DNA of 64,000 bases from Gaertneriomyces semiglobifer (Eukaryota > Chytridiomycota > Chytridiomycetes > Spizellomycetales > Spizellomycetaceae), in assembly GCA_025558075.1 (NCBI GenBank), contig JAHLKF010000045.1, forward strand, positions 1 to 64,000. The letters run 5' to 3'. Positions 1 through 10,552 of this stretch are shown piece by piece. The position numbers and the translations under genes were made by a program. The notes below the pieces were generated by a model that saw nothing but the letters and a program-made list of their open reading frames with translations, did no database searches and was not told the DNA's origin. Each line of letters starts with the position of its first letter. The first letter of the stretch is position 1.

Positions 1-1
1 T

Positions 2-2154
2 CTGGCACACAATGCAAGTGGATACGACTCTCGGCTCGTGTTTGACACGTTGATCAAAATGGCAAAAGGAGAAGAAGATATCAAACCCATCTTGCGTGGT
101 GGTAAATTCATGCGTCTTGAAGTCGGCAAGGTGATTTTTATGGATACGATGCTCCACCTCAAAGGCCGACTCAAAGATCTTGCGCGCGACTTTTTCCCCA
201 GTGAAGCCGACATCGATAAGGGGTATTTCCCCCATCTTTTTAACGTTCCTGAGAACCAGAACTACCACGGCCCCATCCCGCTAAACGGTACTTTGACCTG
301 AGTTTTGCATGCCGCGACGCAAGTGAGATGGAAGACTTTAACACATGGTACGCTACATGGGAGGGGCGTACCGACTGGGATTTTCGTCAGGAAATCATCA
401 AATACTGTAAGCAGGATGTGGAAGTACTTACCAAGATTGCCTTCAAGTACCACGAACTCTGCGTGAACAACCTCAAAACATTTGATGAAGACTTGGAGAT
501 CTCTCCATGGTGTCACCCTACTTCTGCAGGATACGTTCATCAACTCTTTCTCCGTTACGTGAGTAAAACTATGGGGTTGGATGTAAATGATCCGGAAGCA
601 TGTGCACATGCTGCCGAAGATACATGGTGCGCTCAGGAAGCAGAAGAGTATTACTTTGATCGTCTGGCGTTGCGGGGAGGACGAACGGATATTCGAAAAT
701 TCCACCATCTCGTGAAGGACGATGCGTGGGAAGCCGGAGAACGGATATCGTACATCGACGTAGTTTCCATGTACCCCTATGTGCAGGTAGCCAACCTCTA
801 TCCTGTAGGACCGCCTCGCATTGTGATCTTTGACTACAACTTTTACCCCTGCTTCTTACATTTCGCGGACCCGCTCCAAGGATGTCCATGCACACTACCG
901 GAACGCCGTCGACGGGTCAATCGTCGTATACACGTGGTAGAAGCAGAGAGCCAACCCTCACTAGAGTATCTTCAGACATTCTTCGGCATCATCTGCTGTG
1001 ATGTTTCGCCCCCCAAAGATCTGTACCATCCGGTCTTGGTCCACTTTGATCACCAACAGAAAAAGTGTATGGCTAGCTTGGATGACATAAGCCGCGGAGT
1101 TTTTACGTCAGTCGAACTTCAAGCTGCATTACGCGTTGGCTACCGCGTCAAACGAGTCTACCGTGTGCATGAATACGAGGCCCAACCTTCCAAATGGGCT
1201 GGCTTACTGCACGAACTCTACAAGTTAAAGCTGTACAACAGCGGTACCTTAAAGTCGCCTGAAGATGGTGAACGTCTCAGGAGGGTCTACAAGGAACGGT
1301 TCAACATGGACATCGACCCTTCACAGTTTCAGGACATGCCGGCCGTCAAGCAGACCTTCAAGATCCTATTCAACAGTGCATGGGGTAAGCACGCCGAAAC
1401 CGTGGATCATGCACAAGCGTTGGTGCTCCATGAAGACGATCCTTGTACCGTATCGGTGTTTCTACAAACGGTCGCCGCCAGAAGAAACAACATTGCGTCC
1501 CTTACAAGCTTGGATGAGTATACAGTGTTCAAGTACAACGAGGATCGTCGCAGGGTACGACCCAACTTGCACAAGGGTTACTTGCCTGCTGCCGTATTTG
1601 TCCCAGCGTACGGACGGTTGCTTCTGCTTGAGCAAATGGAGTTGCTCGGAGAAGATGTCCTGATGCACGATACGGATTCCATCGTGTATGTGAAACGGCC
1701 CGACGGTCCACGTCCACCCGAAGGTGACATTTGGGGAGACTGGGAAGTGGACAAGTTTGAAAAGAAACACGGCGGGATCCGCGAGTTTGTAGGGTTAGGA
1801 CCGAAATCCTACGGGCTCCGTGGAAACGACGGTTACACCACGTTCAAATGCAAAGGGGTCAGCATCAAAGCTGCACATGTGGAGATGCTCAACTTTGACA
1901 CAGCCAAGACAGTGCTCCTGGAAGGTAAAACGTTACGTATCCCTCAGTTTACGTTCGATTTTAAACTGGGAGGCACCATCCGTACCCGTCGTTACTTTAA
2001 AGATATCACATTTAAATCGGCGCTCCTGAAAGGTGCGTACGATCCAAGCACCACACAACTCTGGCCCTGGGGCCACGTTCGGGCTGTTGCATTACAGGGA
2101 GAGACACCTCCCACTAGATATATAGGGGACGACGAAGATAGCATCCATTTTTAA
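2..2154 (+). CDS. polB: Protein-primed family B DNA polymerase (Polinton/adintovirus type), 5' end outside window, one frameshift
   Basis: This enzyme replicates the viral genome from a terminal-protein primer. The reading frame is open from base 2, where an Exo II-like motif AHNASGYDSRLVF is seen, so the start lies outside the window. Numbering from the ATG at 328: YCKQD (Exo III) near residue 26, a GG-containing RGGRTD motif near 116, motif A DVVSMYP near 143, motif B KILFNSAWGK near 345 and motif C HDTDSIVY near 447. The 200-residue gap between motifs A and B suits the protein-primed subfamily with TPR insertions. The frame in use up to about 280 (ending HGPIP) continues one base out of register with YFDLSFACRD from about 283, so one base appears to be missing near 280. 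It converges on the capsid genes, with only a 41-base gap. Identity as PolB is secure; whether the shift is real decay or a sequencing error is not known. Confidence 0.9.
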
Positions 2155-2195
2155 TAGAAAAAAGAGCTTGTTCAAATTGAAAACATGTATTTCCA

Positions 2196-3137
2196 TCAAA
2201 TGCCCACACGCAGACGTTTAGATCCCGAGCCCGGTAGGTAGAGTCGATGCTTGTTGGGTACGGCTCTATTGTTATGCATCTCTGTGTAACGCGAGATACT
2301 GGCATCACGTTCTACCAAGGCACCTAACGTTAAGCTCCAAGGTGCACCGTTCATGTGGACCACCTCCAACGTGTCGGGGTAGAGCAGTTGGAACTCCAAT
2401 TGTTGGATTTGTAGGTTGCTCGTATCAAAGGCGTGTGGAGCTGACGGGTCCAAGTACTCGATGAGTTCGCCGGGGTGACATGTGATAGGGATCTTGGCAA
2501 TGATCGGCGGATCCTGACTCGTGGTACCGTTCAGGTGGAGGGTACGTGATATGCGACCTCCCAACGAACTCGTCAGCAAGAGACAGTTGGGTCCCGTTAC
2601 CATCGCAGCGTTGGGGGCCGTCACACGATGTACAGTGTCGGATTCTTCCACCGAGTCAAAGTTCGTGTTTTTGAGAAATCCAAAAAGAACATGGGACGAG
2701 GCGGATGTATCTTCAAAAAGTAACGAAAAAGATGTGTCGGCTGTCACAGTGTACTTTAGCAAAGGGCGTTGATAGGTGACGGTAAAAGTAGCATTTCCGT
2801 CAGAAGCCTCCGTCAACAGGTCCGTCAACAGCAGGCCCAACTCATCGGCGTCGTAATTGCCTGAGGGGATGCTGACACGCCGGACAGTTTCGGGCTCACT
2901 ACCCAGACGGAAACGTAGGGCGTTGTTCCCACTATGGACCGTGTAGAATGTGTAGGGAATGTGAGCGTTCACGATCTTGATACCGAGGACGTTGGAAATC
3001 GCATTTTCAAGGTTAAAGGACGGCGCGTCGTTGGATCCTGCATCGCGCATGGAAGAGTCAAAGTACAGTTCGTGGTAGATGTAGACATCGTTGACACCAG
3101 CAGTTTGGATCGGAAGACGAGCAGGTTGAGCGTCCAT
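2196..3137 (-). CDS. Penton-like minor capsid protein, element A
   Basis: A 313-residue protein encoded directly downstream of the major capsid gene, on the same strand, with a 58-base gap. The N-terminal half has the alternating hydrophobic pattern of a single jelly-roll (VYIYHELYFDSSM near residues 18-30, then FNLENAISNVLGIKIVNAHIP, where virion vertex proteins typically start their first strands). Its position beside the MCP is the standard Polinton/adintovirus arrangement. A shorter protein in the equivalent place of element C (57468-58193) shares the general layout. The role, filling icosahedral vertices, is inferred from family and synteny; no catalytic motif is expected. A short promoter-like AT-rich gap separates it from the MCP. 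Confidence rests mainly on context. Confidence 0.7.
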   Translation of the reverse strand: MDAQPARLPIQTAGVNDVYIYHELYFDSSMRDAGSNDAPSFNLENAISNVLGIKIVNAHIPYTFYTVHSGNNALRFRLGSEPETVRRVSIPSGNYDADELGLLLTDLLTEASDGNATFTVTYQRPLLKYTVTADTSFSLLFEDTSASSHVLFGFLKNTNFDSVEESDTVHRVTAPNAAMVTGPNCLLLTSSLGGRISRTLHLNGTTSQDPPIIAKIPITCHPGELIEYLDPSAPHAFDTSNLQIQQLEFQLLYPDTLEVVHMNGAPWSLTLGALVERDASISRYTEMHNNRAVPNKHRLYLPGSGSKRLRVGI

Positions 3138-3195
3138 GTTTTTTATGTGTCACAAGAACAGAGTGGTCACGTATACATAGTGTTATAGATGCACT

Positions 3196-4752
3196 CTATT
3201 TGATAAGTTCCACAATGTTGTTCTCACGTAGTACTAACAAAGCATCATAGTACGTAAAAGTGTACCAAGCCGCCTTTCCATCCTGCGGGTGACTGTACGT
3301 GATCATCAACGAAATATCGTTCTGCTCCTCACCGTTGAGTCCTGAAATCTCGGATCCGTCGCTTGTCTCGGTACTGGCGGCAATGACAAAAGCGGAAGGA
3401 CCGTCGTCTCCCCACCGCACGCCTACGTCACTGCCAAGAGTGACAGCGTTGGCGCCTTGCCAATCGAGTGCCAAGGAGACACCGTCTCCCCGTAACCAGC
3501 GGTTGCTGTTGATAGGTGTACTGAGGCGGTAGTCTGAAACAATGTTGAGCGCCTTTGCAAACTCAAAGTACGCTTCTGCACCACCGTTGGATCGCGCCGA
3601 GCGCCATCCGTTATCGTTGCCAGCGTCGGTCATCGACGCACATTGTACGGCCTGTGCAGGATGGTATTTCCCACCGATACGCCACTGGAACTCTGTTGGC
3701 CAACCAATGTACACACCCGACCCGTCGGGCAAGTTGTCGGAGGTATGGCAACTGGTCAACATGGCTTGACTGTCAAAGGCCATCTTGAGCGCTGTAGACG
3801 CCTGAGGTCGAGGGACAAGAACGTTAAAGAGTGCTTTGATGGAACGACTCCGTTCAGGGATATTGATCGTGACACGATCGGCACCCGTAGGTGTGTTGAT
3901 GTGGGTGTTCCAACTGGCGAACTTGATGGGTACACCGTCTCCCCTTAACCCTTCCAAGAATGCTTGGTCGTACGAACCGTCGAACTCGAGCAGTTCCAAA
4001 AGCAAATTGAGGTTGTGCACCGTGTAGGACCGGTTGGCCGTATCGTCGAGACCGCCTTCGTCGCAACACGCTTCCGCGTACGGTGCCAGTTCGATTTCGA
4101 TCGCCAACTGCGAAGCCATCCATTTCAGGGGCAACAGTTTGTTTTGCTGGAATAAACCGAACAGGAACTGGACCTGGTACCGTCGGGGGTTGGCACTTGA
4201 GACAATTCCTTTGGCGGCCAGGTCAGGGGTCGGCCCGCCTGTCTGAATGTCGATGACACGAGAATTGTAGAACCGTTGGCGACGGTTCGTCGGGTCTTCA
4301 GGGTCGTCCGCTTCAGAGACCAACGTCAAGCCTCCCACACCTTCGATGACGCTAGCCTGATCACTCATGCCCGTGACATTGTTGGTAGCACCCTCCGAAA
4401 GCATCCGAACGATTTGACTGTACTCCCGAATATCTTCAAGCACCAAGGAACCGTAGAGTAAACGAGCGCGTTTGATGATGGACGCTGCACCATTTTGAAG
4501 TCGCGAGTTGGCAAGGGACTTGTTTAGGGTGACGTCGAAAATGAACCCAGAGTGGCGGGTGTTGAGGTACCCTTGTGCCGGCAACTCGAACCGGATCAAG
4601 TTGGAGGACCCGCTGGTAAAGGTACCGCCGTTCTTCGGAGGCACCTTGACCTCGCTCTTCCATGATCGACTCGCCTGGGTCGGGTACGAGTACTTGGCGT
4701 TCCACGGAACCACCTCGCCCACCGAATCGTGCATCTTGTAATGCGAAGCCAT
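3196..4752 (-). CDS. Double jelly-roll major capsid protein, element A
   Basis: A 518-residue MCP expected to form the trimeric hexon-like capsomers. I chose the ATG at 4752 (MASHYKMHDSVGEVVPWN) because an upstream in-frame extension to 4836 is low-complexity and contains the AT-rich leader. The N-terminus (KVPPKNGGTFTSGSSNLIRF followed by the LNTRHSGFIFDV strand), PLKWMASQLAIEIELAPYAE near the middle, and QFLFGLF are typical of Polinton/adintovirus MCPs. It is followed on the same strand by the penton gene and preceded by a basic virion-type protein, giving a morphogenesis block of three genes. It is much longer than, and clearly not the same lineage as, the 411-residue MCP of element C. The reading frame is intact, unlike several neighbours. 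Confidence 0.82.
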   Translation of the reverse strand: MASHYKMHDSVGEVVPWNAKYSYPTQASRSWKSEVKVPPKNGGTFTSGSSNLIRFELPAQGYLNTRHSGFIFDVTLNKSLANSRLQNGAASIIKRARLLYGSLVLEDIREYSQIVRMLSEGATNNVTGMSDQASVIEGVGGLTLVSEADDPEDPTNRRQRFYNSRVIDIQTGGPTPDLAAKGIVSSANPRRYQVQFLFGLFQQNKLLPLKWMASQLAIEIELAPYAEACCDEGGLDDTANRSYTVHNLNLLLELLEFDGSYDQAFLEGLRGDGVPIKFASWNTHINTPTGADRVTINIPERSRSIKALFNVLVPRPQASTALKMAFDSQAMLTSCHTSDNLPDGSGVYIGWPTEFQWRIGGKYHPAQAVQCASMTDAGNDNGWRSARSNGGAEAYFEFAKALNIVSDYRLSTPINSNRWLRGDGVSLALDWQGANAVTLGSDVGVRWGDDGPSAFVIAASTETSDGSEISGLNGEEQNDISLMITYSHPQDGKAAWYTFTYYDALLVLRENNIVELIK

Positions 4753-4866
4753 CTTGCCCGCCAAAAAACAACTACCCAAGGGAAAGGGGAGAATAAGGGT
4801 GGGTAGGTGGGTATGTATTGATATGCATGCGCACACTATATGAACAGGTTTACACTCATAGCGAGG

Positions 4867-6042
4867 TTACATTGCAGCAATCGGTCTGGTTGTAGCTACA
4901 TTGCCAGCGTTGAAGAGGGGTTGCGACGCCGTCTGGAACCACGGTACTTTGTCCAACCGAGCGTTGAGATGACCTTGCATGGCCGAACGTAAACGATCCG
5001 CAAGTTCAGGTGTAAGTTGTCCGCTTTTGAAAAACGTGTCGGCCTGCTGAAGCACCGAACTGCCAAGTCGAGAAGCGCGTTGAAGATCAGGGTTGGAGTG
5101 AATGATTTCCTTTGCGGCCCGACTGAAGCGGCTGTTGCCTAGACGCGAGTTAAAGTAATTGTCCAAATCCGAGGGGTCTGACGAGAGTGCGCCAGGAGGA
5201 AGCTGTCGGTCGGCGGGTAGGAGAAACGTCCCCAGTTGCTGTATGGCAGAATCACGCATGCCCCTCTTCTGTTCCGGTGTCAGGCCCATCTCTGCACCCA
5301 TATAGGCCGACGCAGCACCTGTCATCGCCAAGTTCTTCAAAGCCTGTTTCTGCTGTGGTGAAAGGTTGCTGATCGCTTTCTTGATCGACGTGCCAAATTT
5401 TGTGAAAAACTTTTTGACAGAACTTCCACCATTTCCACGACGAATCACGCTGGTGGCTTTGGGGCGGAGCAGAGCCATGGTTATGAAGTATATTTTCTCC
5501 CCCGGTTGCGCGTCGGAAATGCGTGTATATACAATACTTCTACACACTAAAATCCGCCGTTCATAGATCCTCATCCGAATCCTCGCCTCATCGGTCTCCA
5601 TCGCTTGGGCATACATGGGTGGAATCTCGTGATCTGAATAGGCGGGTGCAGCGCTACGCTGAGTGCTGGTAGACATAGCGTCGGGGAATGGACCGGCACG
5701 CTGGGTGCTGAGGGACATAAAGTCGTCTTCGCCTTCGTCAGGTGCGTCAGGTATGTCGCGCATGTCCACCATGTGCTGACTTCCAAACAAGGTCGGATAC
5801 TCTGCAGCCATCTCTACTGCATCGTTGATATCAGTGACATTTCGATCACGTCGATCGGTAACGGGATCGGGTACATATGCACCTGCAGGCGCATAGCGTG
5901 TGAACCGTCCGGCGGGTTTGCGAGGTTTGTGTTTGATCCCGACAGATGACGAAAAAGCGTCCAAGGTTTTTGGGATGCTGGGGATGTCCCCTAACTGATT
6001 CAGGAGAATCTGATTGCGAGGATCACCCAATGCTCCGGCCAT
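4867..6042 (-). CDS. Basic virion-type protein; possibly two genes sharing one frame
   Basis: A 391-codon open frame upstream of the MCP on the same strand. The N-terminal part (to about residue 160) is acidic and disordered in look. A second ATG at 5478 begins MALLRPKATSVIRR, a strongly basic, amphipathic segment (VKKFFTKFGTSIKKAISNL) followed by an Ala/Gly-rich hydrophobic stretch (LAMTGAASAYMGAEMG) and a helical C-terminus. That second half, 203 residues, resembles small membrane-active or core virion proteins made beside capsid genes in Polintons and adenoviruses. The codons just before 5478 carry a TATA-like stretch, so two proteins may be produced from one frame or two genes have run together through loss of a stop. 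Function is inferred from position and composition only. Confidence 0.5.
   Translation of the reverse strand: MAGALGDPRNQILLNQLGDIPSIPKTLDAFSSSVGIKHKPRKPAGRFTRYAPAGAYVPDPVTDRRDRNVTDINDAVEMAAEYPTLFGSQHMVDMRDIPDAPDEGEDDFMSLSTQRAGPFPDAMSTSTQRSAAPAYSDHEIPPMYAQAMETDEARIRMRIYERRILVCRSIVYTRISDAQPGEKIYFITMALLRPKATSVIRRGNGGSSVKKFFTKFGTSIKKAISNLSPQQKQALKNLAMTGAASAYMGAEMGLTPEQKRGMRDSAIQQLGTFLLPADRQLPPGALSSDPSDLDNYFNSRLGNSRFSRAAKEIIHSNPDLQRASRLGSSVLQQADTFFKSGQLTPELADRLRSAMQGHLNARLDKVPWFQTASQPLFNAGNVATTRPIAAM
5479..5537 (-). promoter_or_regulatory. Possible internal promoter for the downstream basic protein
   Basis: On the minus strand a TATATA-containing stretch (5525-5532) lies about 50 bases before the in-frame ATG at 5478. 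The encoded residues here are unlike the regions on either side. This fits a promoter between two genes that happen to be in the same open frame. No experimental support is available from sequence. Confidence 0.3.
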
Positions 6043-6107
6043 CGTAGAGAGTATGTTATCGGTTTCACACTAAAGCATCCCCATCCCCATCCCCATCCTG
6101 AATTAGT

Positions 6108-6377
6108 ATGCAACGGTACAGTATACCGTGCGCTCGGCGAGAAAACACCATGATACGCCGCCGCACCATCCACGGGCTCCGCAACGAGCGCACGTATGTG
6201 GAACCGTTGAACCATAACCGGCGGGCCAAATCGGTATCGCTCGCATTCAACCCGGATCATGCGTTCGTCAATGAGCAAGGCGAGTTGGACATCAAGTTTC
6301 CTGAGGAAGAGGAGGAAGTGTCCCACCAGTACAATGTGCCCCTGAGACTCATGAAGAGGACAAGTGGGTGTCGTTGA
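6108..6377 (+). CDS. N-terminal piece of the element A fibre, separated by a frameshift
   Basis: An 89-residue frame whose second half carries a fibre shaft repeat, SLAFNPDHAFVNEQGELDI. The same repeat (SLMHNPQHTFINDRGELDI) recurs just after the frame change in the next open frame, so the two belong to one protein. The break lies near 6340-6345 and is explained by one missing base. The N-terminus is Arg-rich, the part expected to be anchored in the penton base. It is divergently transcribed from the virion-type gene ending at 6042, with only about 65 bases between them, including a CCCCAT tandem repeat near 6075-6098. Confidence 0.6.
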   Translation: MQRYSIPCARRENTMIRRRTIHGLRNERTYVEPLNHNRRAKSVSLAFNPDHAFVNEQGELDIKFPEEEEEVSHQYNVPLRLMKRTSGCR

Positions 6378-9300
6378 TGCATAACCCGCAACATACGTTC
6401 ATCAACGACAGGGGGGAACTCGATATCATCTATCCGGTTCAGCCGCAGGAAGGTGTCCAGCTTCAAGCGGAGATGCCGTTACTGATCCAACAGGAGGAGG
6501 ATACCCAACTTCTTGCTTTACGCCACAACGCTCCACTTGGACTCGATTCGCTCGGTCGACTCTCGTTAAGTGCCGACGACACGCTGGGTCTCGACGACTC
6601 TGGGAACCTCACTGTGGTACCCACCACATTTGAAACACCCCTCGACCATGATCCCTCGACGAAATCGGTTGCCCTACGTTATACCAAACCGTTGGTGCTC
6701 AAGGATGACGCATTGACGGTCGACAGTAAGGAAATCGCCAAGGGCGCTGGAGCCATCCGGGTGTACTCGGCGTTGGACGACATTGCTCCAGGGGTCGGTG
6801 ATTGGATCGATATTGATTTGCCAGGCAACTTGGAAGAGTATTTGGAGAACAGCATGCTGGTGAAGCTTAACGTCACCGACGACTTTCAACAAACGGGAAG
6901 CCGTTTGGCCATCCGAAGCAAAGGCATGCATGAGATTCCGTACTATTCGGGCTTGAGCGGCTTCAACTCTTCGAATCGATTTACCTATAACGAAACACTG
7001 CAGACCTTGACCGCGCCCACGTTTTGTGCCGAAGCAGTTGACTATAGTGTTACCGAACCTCGTCAGCTGGTGACTGCTGGCTATGTACACCAGTTATACC
7101 AGTCTCAAACCGGGTCTGCTATCGATATCGGTGAAATAACCAATGGAAGAAAACTTGTCAGTGTCAATCACGATGAAACACTTGCCATCGATGAAACAAA
7201 CCGTCTTGGTGTCCGCGTCGACACGATTGCCGATGGGACTTTGGTCAAAGCCGTGAACGGAAAGTTGACGGTGGATCCTTATACGGCGGGTGATGGGATC
7301 AGCATCGTGGACAACGTCGTCTCTTCCACACTCACGTACGGAGGTTCCCTTTTCAGGTCTGGAGATGTTGTCTCTGGAAGAGAAGTTCTCAGTGGGAGTA
7401 GCAACGTAACAGTGACCACCAGTAATCCGTTCGCTTACACTATCAGCGTAACGAATCCCCAGAGTCAGTTGGACGACCTCGAGGACAAGGTGACCGACCT
7501 GAATGAGAAAACCGATCAGAACAAGACAGAGACCGATACCAAGATTACTGATCTCGAAGCAGAAGATGATCGCCTTGAAAACAAGATCGATGCTGTGGAG
7601 TCTCGTGTGTCCCAGCAGGAAACCAAAAGCGACCTCTTGTCTAACGATGTCAACACCAACAAGTCCAACATTACTCAGTTGAACACTGCGAAGAACCAGA
7701 TTCAGGGCGACTTGTTATCACTAGGTGCCGAGGTGACAGGCTTGACCGGTGTTGTAGATACGGTGAATACTGTGGCGACAGGCGTCCAAGTTGCTCAAGC
7801 GCTCATGAAGGGCGATGTCACGAGTTTACAAGGCGTCGTCACGGGAATCGCTGGAGAAGTAACGGGCCTAAGTTCGACGGTCGCGGCTATCCAAGCCATG
7901 CCTGTCGTCCGTGGGGTAGTGGGAATTGGGCTCCTAGCAGCACAGGATCCCATTACAGGCATCGTCACCATCACCAATACCAGTGCTCCTGTGATGTTGA
8001 GATCCAGAGGTGTTGCGCCGGTAGATCCTATTCCCAAGGACAATGAGGCTGGAGAGATAGGACCACCATCGGATCCACCCATACCGCCACCCGAACCACC
8101 CCCCGGACCCCCTCCACCCGATGGATTGAAAAGCGGAGGCGGTGGTGGAATTACGGACGGACCATGTGTGGATCCAATTCCGCCGATTTTTGGCGGAAGA
8201 AGCAATAAAGGAGAGCGCACTTGGTATCGAGACAGTTTTGGGAAACGCTGGAGCAACCTACCTACGGTTGAAGTGGATGGTATCCGTAGGACTGTGCTCG
8301 AGTACGATGAAAACAACTATCCTATCGTAGAGGCTGGGCACGTGGATATCATTCTCCGTCGGAACGATGATGACCAGATTTCCGCTGCTTTGTTGACACA
8401 TGATCGGCACCTGCAGCCAGGCTACGATGGCGTCTATAATGAGCACATGCAACAAGTCCCCAATTTGGCCATGTTGTTCGAGACATGGAGGGATTACATG
8501 TTGCCCTATGTACAATCATGCAACTACATCCATGTCGGACAAGGACTGCTAAAAGATGGGAACACATTGTCGCTAAGTGAGGATCTCTCGACATATGCAA
8601 AGACGAGCAGCATCAAAGCATTAGGATTCAAGGATACCTTATCCTATGCAGAGTTAACAGGACGTCCTACGCTCGGGTCACTGGCAGCCAAGAGCAGTGT
8701 CAGTTGGACATCTGAAGTCGCAAACAAGCCCACCCTTGGCACGTTATCGACCAAGAATACCGTGGATTGGAACGGATCTGATATTACCAACAAACCTACT
8801 GATTTGACAACCAAGACCTATGTTGACAGTTTATCGTATCTCACTGTTGGAACCGGTTTGGTAAAGGCAGGAAATACTGTTAGTCTAGGGTCAGATCTTG
8901 GCACATTTGAAGTCAAAACCAATCTCAAGGCGCTTGCTTACAAGGATGCTGTCAGTTGGACTGAAATTTCTTCGAAGCCAACCTTGGGAACGCTCGCTGC
9001 CAAATCCACTGTATCATGGACTTCAGAAGTGACAAACAAGCCTACACTCGGTACTTTATCGACCAAGAACAACATTGATTACAACTCGACAGATATAATT
9101 AACAAACCGGACTTGTCAATCTATGAAACAAAAACAGCACTTAAGGGATTGGCTTACAAGGACAAGGTTGATTATACAACTGATCTACTGAATGTGCCAA
9201 CATCCATCGTTACCGAAAGGATCTCTGTGGGAACAACTTCTGAAGTGGTGGCTTTCCCACCCACCAATTTAACCGCAGGTTCAACGATTCTTTCTGGGAA

Positions 9301-10552
9301 ATTGTACGGAAACGGCACCTACGTAGCAAGTAGCAGCAGTAAATTCAACAACTCCACCCAGTACGACGCATGGCACGCTTTCACAGATAATACCGCGTTG
9401 TATCCTTGGTACCCACTGTCAGGAACGTATAAGGCTACTGCTCCCTTTGACTATGTGGGATCAATGTCGACCACAATTGATGGAGTCGAGGTTCTAGGTG
9501 AATGGATTCAGTTACAACTTCCTTTACCGATCTTACTACAGTCCTTCGACATTGCAGTTCTGAGTGTGACAACTGAATTTTACATCAAGGAGTTTGTTCT
9601 AGTGGGATCGAATGATGGTACCACTTTTACTCAATTGATGACCTCGACATTACCTTGGGGACCGGCTGGAGCGCAAACTTTGAACATACCGGTTCCACAT
9701 GTGTCCAAGGCTTTCAAGACATATCGCCTCATTATAAAATCGCTTCACGGAAACCGAACCTACTGTCAAGTAGCAAGATTAACCTTTAATGGCATCCCTG
9801 TCGCGATGGACATCAAAGGTGTCCTCTCTACCGATCGGGTCATCGCTGGTGGACTTGATGTGAGGGAGACACTCAAGTTTCCGTTGGGAACACTTTCTCA
9901 CTGGGACAATCGCGACTTGATCTTTCCTCCGGCAACTTTTCAATCCACCCATACATCCACATTTGTAGATTTACCTTATGGCAACGGTACTTATGAGGCA
10001 TCAGCGAGTAGTTCGTTCTACGTAAATTGGGGACCTGGAGGCGGTTTTGGGTACGCTCAGGCTCAGAATGCAATGTGGAGAACAGCCAGCGCTGCATATT
10101 CAGCAACTACAGGAGAATACCTGTTGAACACTACAACCTCAACGAACCAAGGCGATCGAAAAGGCGAATGGCTTCAACTACAATTGCCAGAGCCTATCCT
10201 ATGTAAGAAGCTACGTTTACGACGTTGTCAAATGGAATGCCTACCTCTTATGCTCTCTGTGGATCGGTGGATGGTGTTACATGGAATGTTCTATCCACTG
10301 CAACGACACTCAGACAGTCACCGTACCCGCAAGCAATGTCCAACCTTGTTCGTATTTGAGGTTGGTTTTCATGAGCAAAACTCCTGGACAAACATACGGC
10401 GATGTGATTGTGAGGATGGTGAAGTTCACCGGCGACTTGATATCGAAAAACGGTATCTCTTTGGATACATCGTTGAATGTCGTGGATACTGTTCATTGTG
10501 GGAAAGCCCACGTTTCAAACGAGTTTCGTGTTCAAAACCGACAACTGGGTGA
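6368..10552 (+). CDS. Giant fibre / receptor-binding protein with coiled coil, shaft repeats and discoidin-like domains
   Basis: Main frame (about 1390 residues) of a very long fibre. In order: adenovirus-like shaft repeats built on hydrophobic-Gly patterns (NAPLGLDSLGRLSLSADD); a globular segment (QQTGSRLAIRSKGM); a coiled coil (LEDKVTDLNEKTDQNKTETD, about residues 375-430); a Pro/Gly-rich hinge; a domain containing HVDIILRRNDDDQISAALL; tandem phage-tail-fibre-like repeats with core KPTLGTL around 770-960; and two discoidin (F5/8 type C)-like domains, each starting near YGNGTY and containing GEWIQLQLP or GEWLQLQLP. Discoidin modules usually bind carbohydrate or membrane surfaces, so a role in host attachment is inferred. 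From about 10206 the frame drifts out of register and the real C-terminus continues in other frames to 11136. The whole protein is closely related to the fibre of element C (42153-47603). Confidence 0.75.
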   Translation: MSLMHNPQHTFINDRGELDIIYPVQPQEGVQLQAEMPLLIQQEEDTQLLALRHNAPLGLDSLGRLSLSADDTLGLDDSGNLTVVPTTFETPLDHDPSTKSVALRYTKPLVLKDDALTVDSKEIAKGAGAIRVYSALDDIAPGVGDWIDIDLPGNLEEYLENSMLVKLNVTDDFQQTGSRLAIRSKGMHEIPYYSGLSGFNSSNRFTYNETLQTLTAPTFCAEAVDYSVTEPRQLVTAGYVHQLYQSQTGSAIDIGEITNGRKLVSVNHDETLAIDETNRLGVRVDTIADGTLVKAVNGKLTVDPYTAGDGISIVDNVVSSTLTYGGSLFRSGDVVSGREVLSGSSNVTVTTSNPFAYTISVTNPQSQLDDLEDKVTDLNEKTDQNKTETDTKITDLEAEDDRLENKIDAVESRVSQQETKSDLLSNDVNTNKSNITQLNTAKNQIQGDLLSLGAEVTGLTGVVDTVNTVATGVQVAQALMKGDVTSLQGVVTGIAGEVTGLSSTVAAIQAMPVVRGVVGIGLLAAQDPITGIVTITNTSAPVMLRSRGVAPVDPIPKDNEAGEIGPPSDPPIPPPEPPPGPPPPDGLKSGGGGGITDGPCVDPIPPIFGGRSNKGERTWYRDSFGKRWSNLPTVEVDGIRRTVLEYDENNYPIVEAGHVDIILRRNDDDQISAALLTHDRHLQPGYDGVYNEHMQQVPNLAMLFETWRDYMLPYVQSCNYIHVGQGLLKDGNTLSLSEDLSTYAKTSSIKALGFKDTLSYAELTGRPTLGSLAAKSSVSWTSEVANKPTLGTLSTKNTVDWNGSDITNKPTDLTTKTYVDSLSYLTVGTGLVKAGNTVSLGSDLGTFEVKTNLKALAYKDAVSWTEISSKPTLGTLAAKSTVSWTSEVTNKPTLGTLSTKNNIDYNSTDIINKPDLSIYETKTALKGLAYKDKVDYTTDLLNVPTSIVTERISVGTTSEVVAFPPTNLTAGSTILSGKLYGNGTYVASSSSKFNNSTQYDAWHAFTDNTALYPWYPLSGTYKATAPFDYVGSMSTTIDGVEVLGEWIQLQLPLPILLQSFDIAVLSVTTEFYIKEFVLVGSNDGTTFTQLMTSTLPWGPAGAQTLNIPVPHVSKAFKTYRLIIKSLHGNRTYCQVARLTFNGIPVAMDIKGVLSTDRVIAGGLDVRETLKFPLGTLSHWDNRDLIFPPATFQSTHTSTFVDLPYGNGTYEASASSSFYVNWGPGGGFGYAQAQNAMWRTASAAYSATTGEYLLNTTTSTNQGDRKGEWLQLQLPEPILCKKLRLRRCQMECLPLMLSVDRWMVLHGMFYPLQRHSDSHRTRKQCPTLFVFEVGFHEQNSWTNIRRCDCEDGEVHRRLDIEKRYLFGYIVECRGYCSLWESPRFKRVSCSKPTTG

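Noticed and set aside
280..330. A spliceosomal intron explaining the PolB frame change
   Set aside because: The only GT...AG pair available would give an intron of about 36 bases, and the bases between encode a plausible polymerase segment in the shifted frame.
1265..1663. Open frame of 132 codons inside PolB in another frame
   Set aside because: It lies wholly within the polymerase core with motif B and C conserved in the other frame; composition is that of a shadow.
3299..4461. Several plus-strand open frames of 60-100 codons over the MCP gene
   Set aside because: They are antisense to a well-conserved capsid gene and lack any protein-like pattern.
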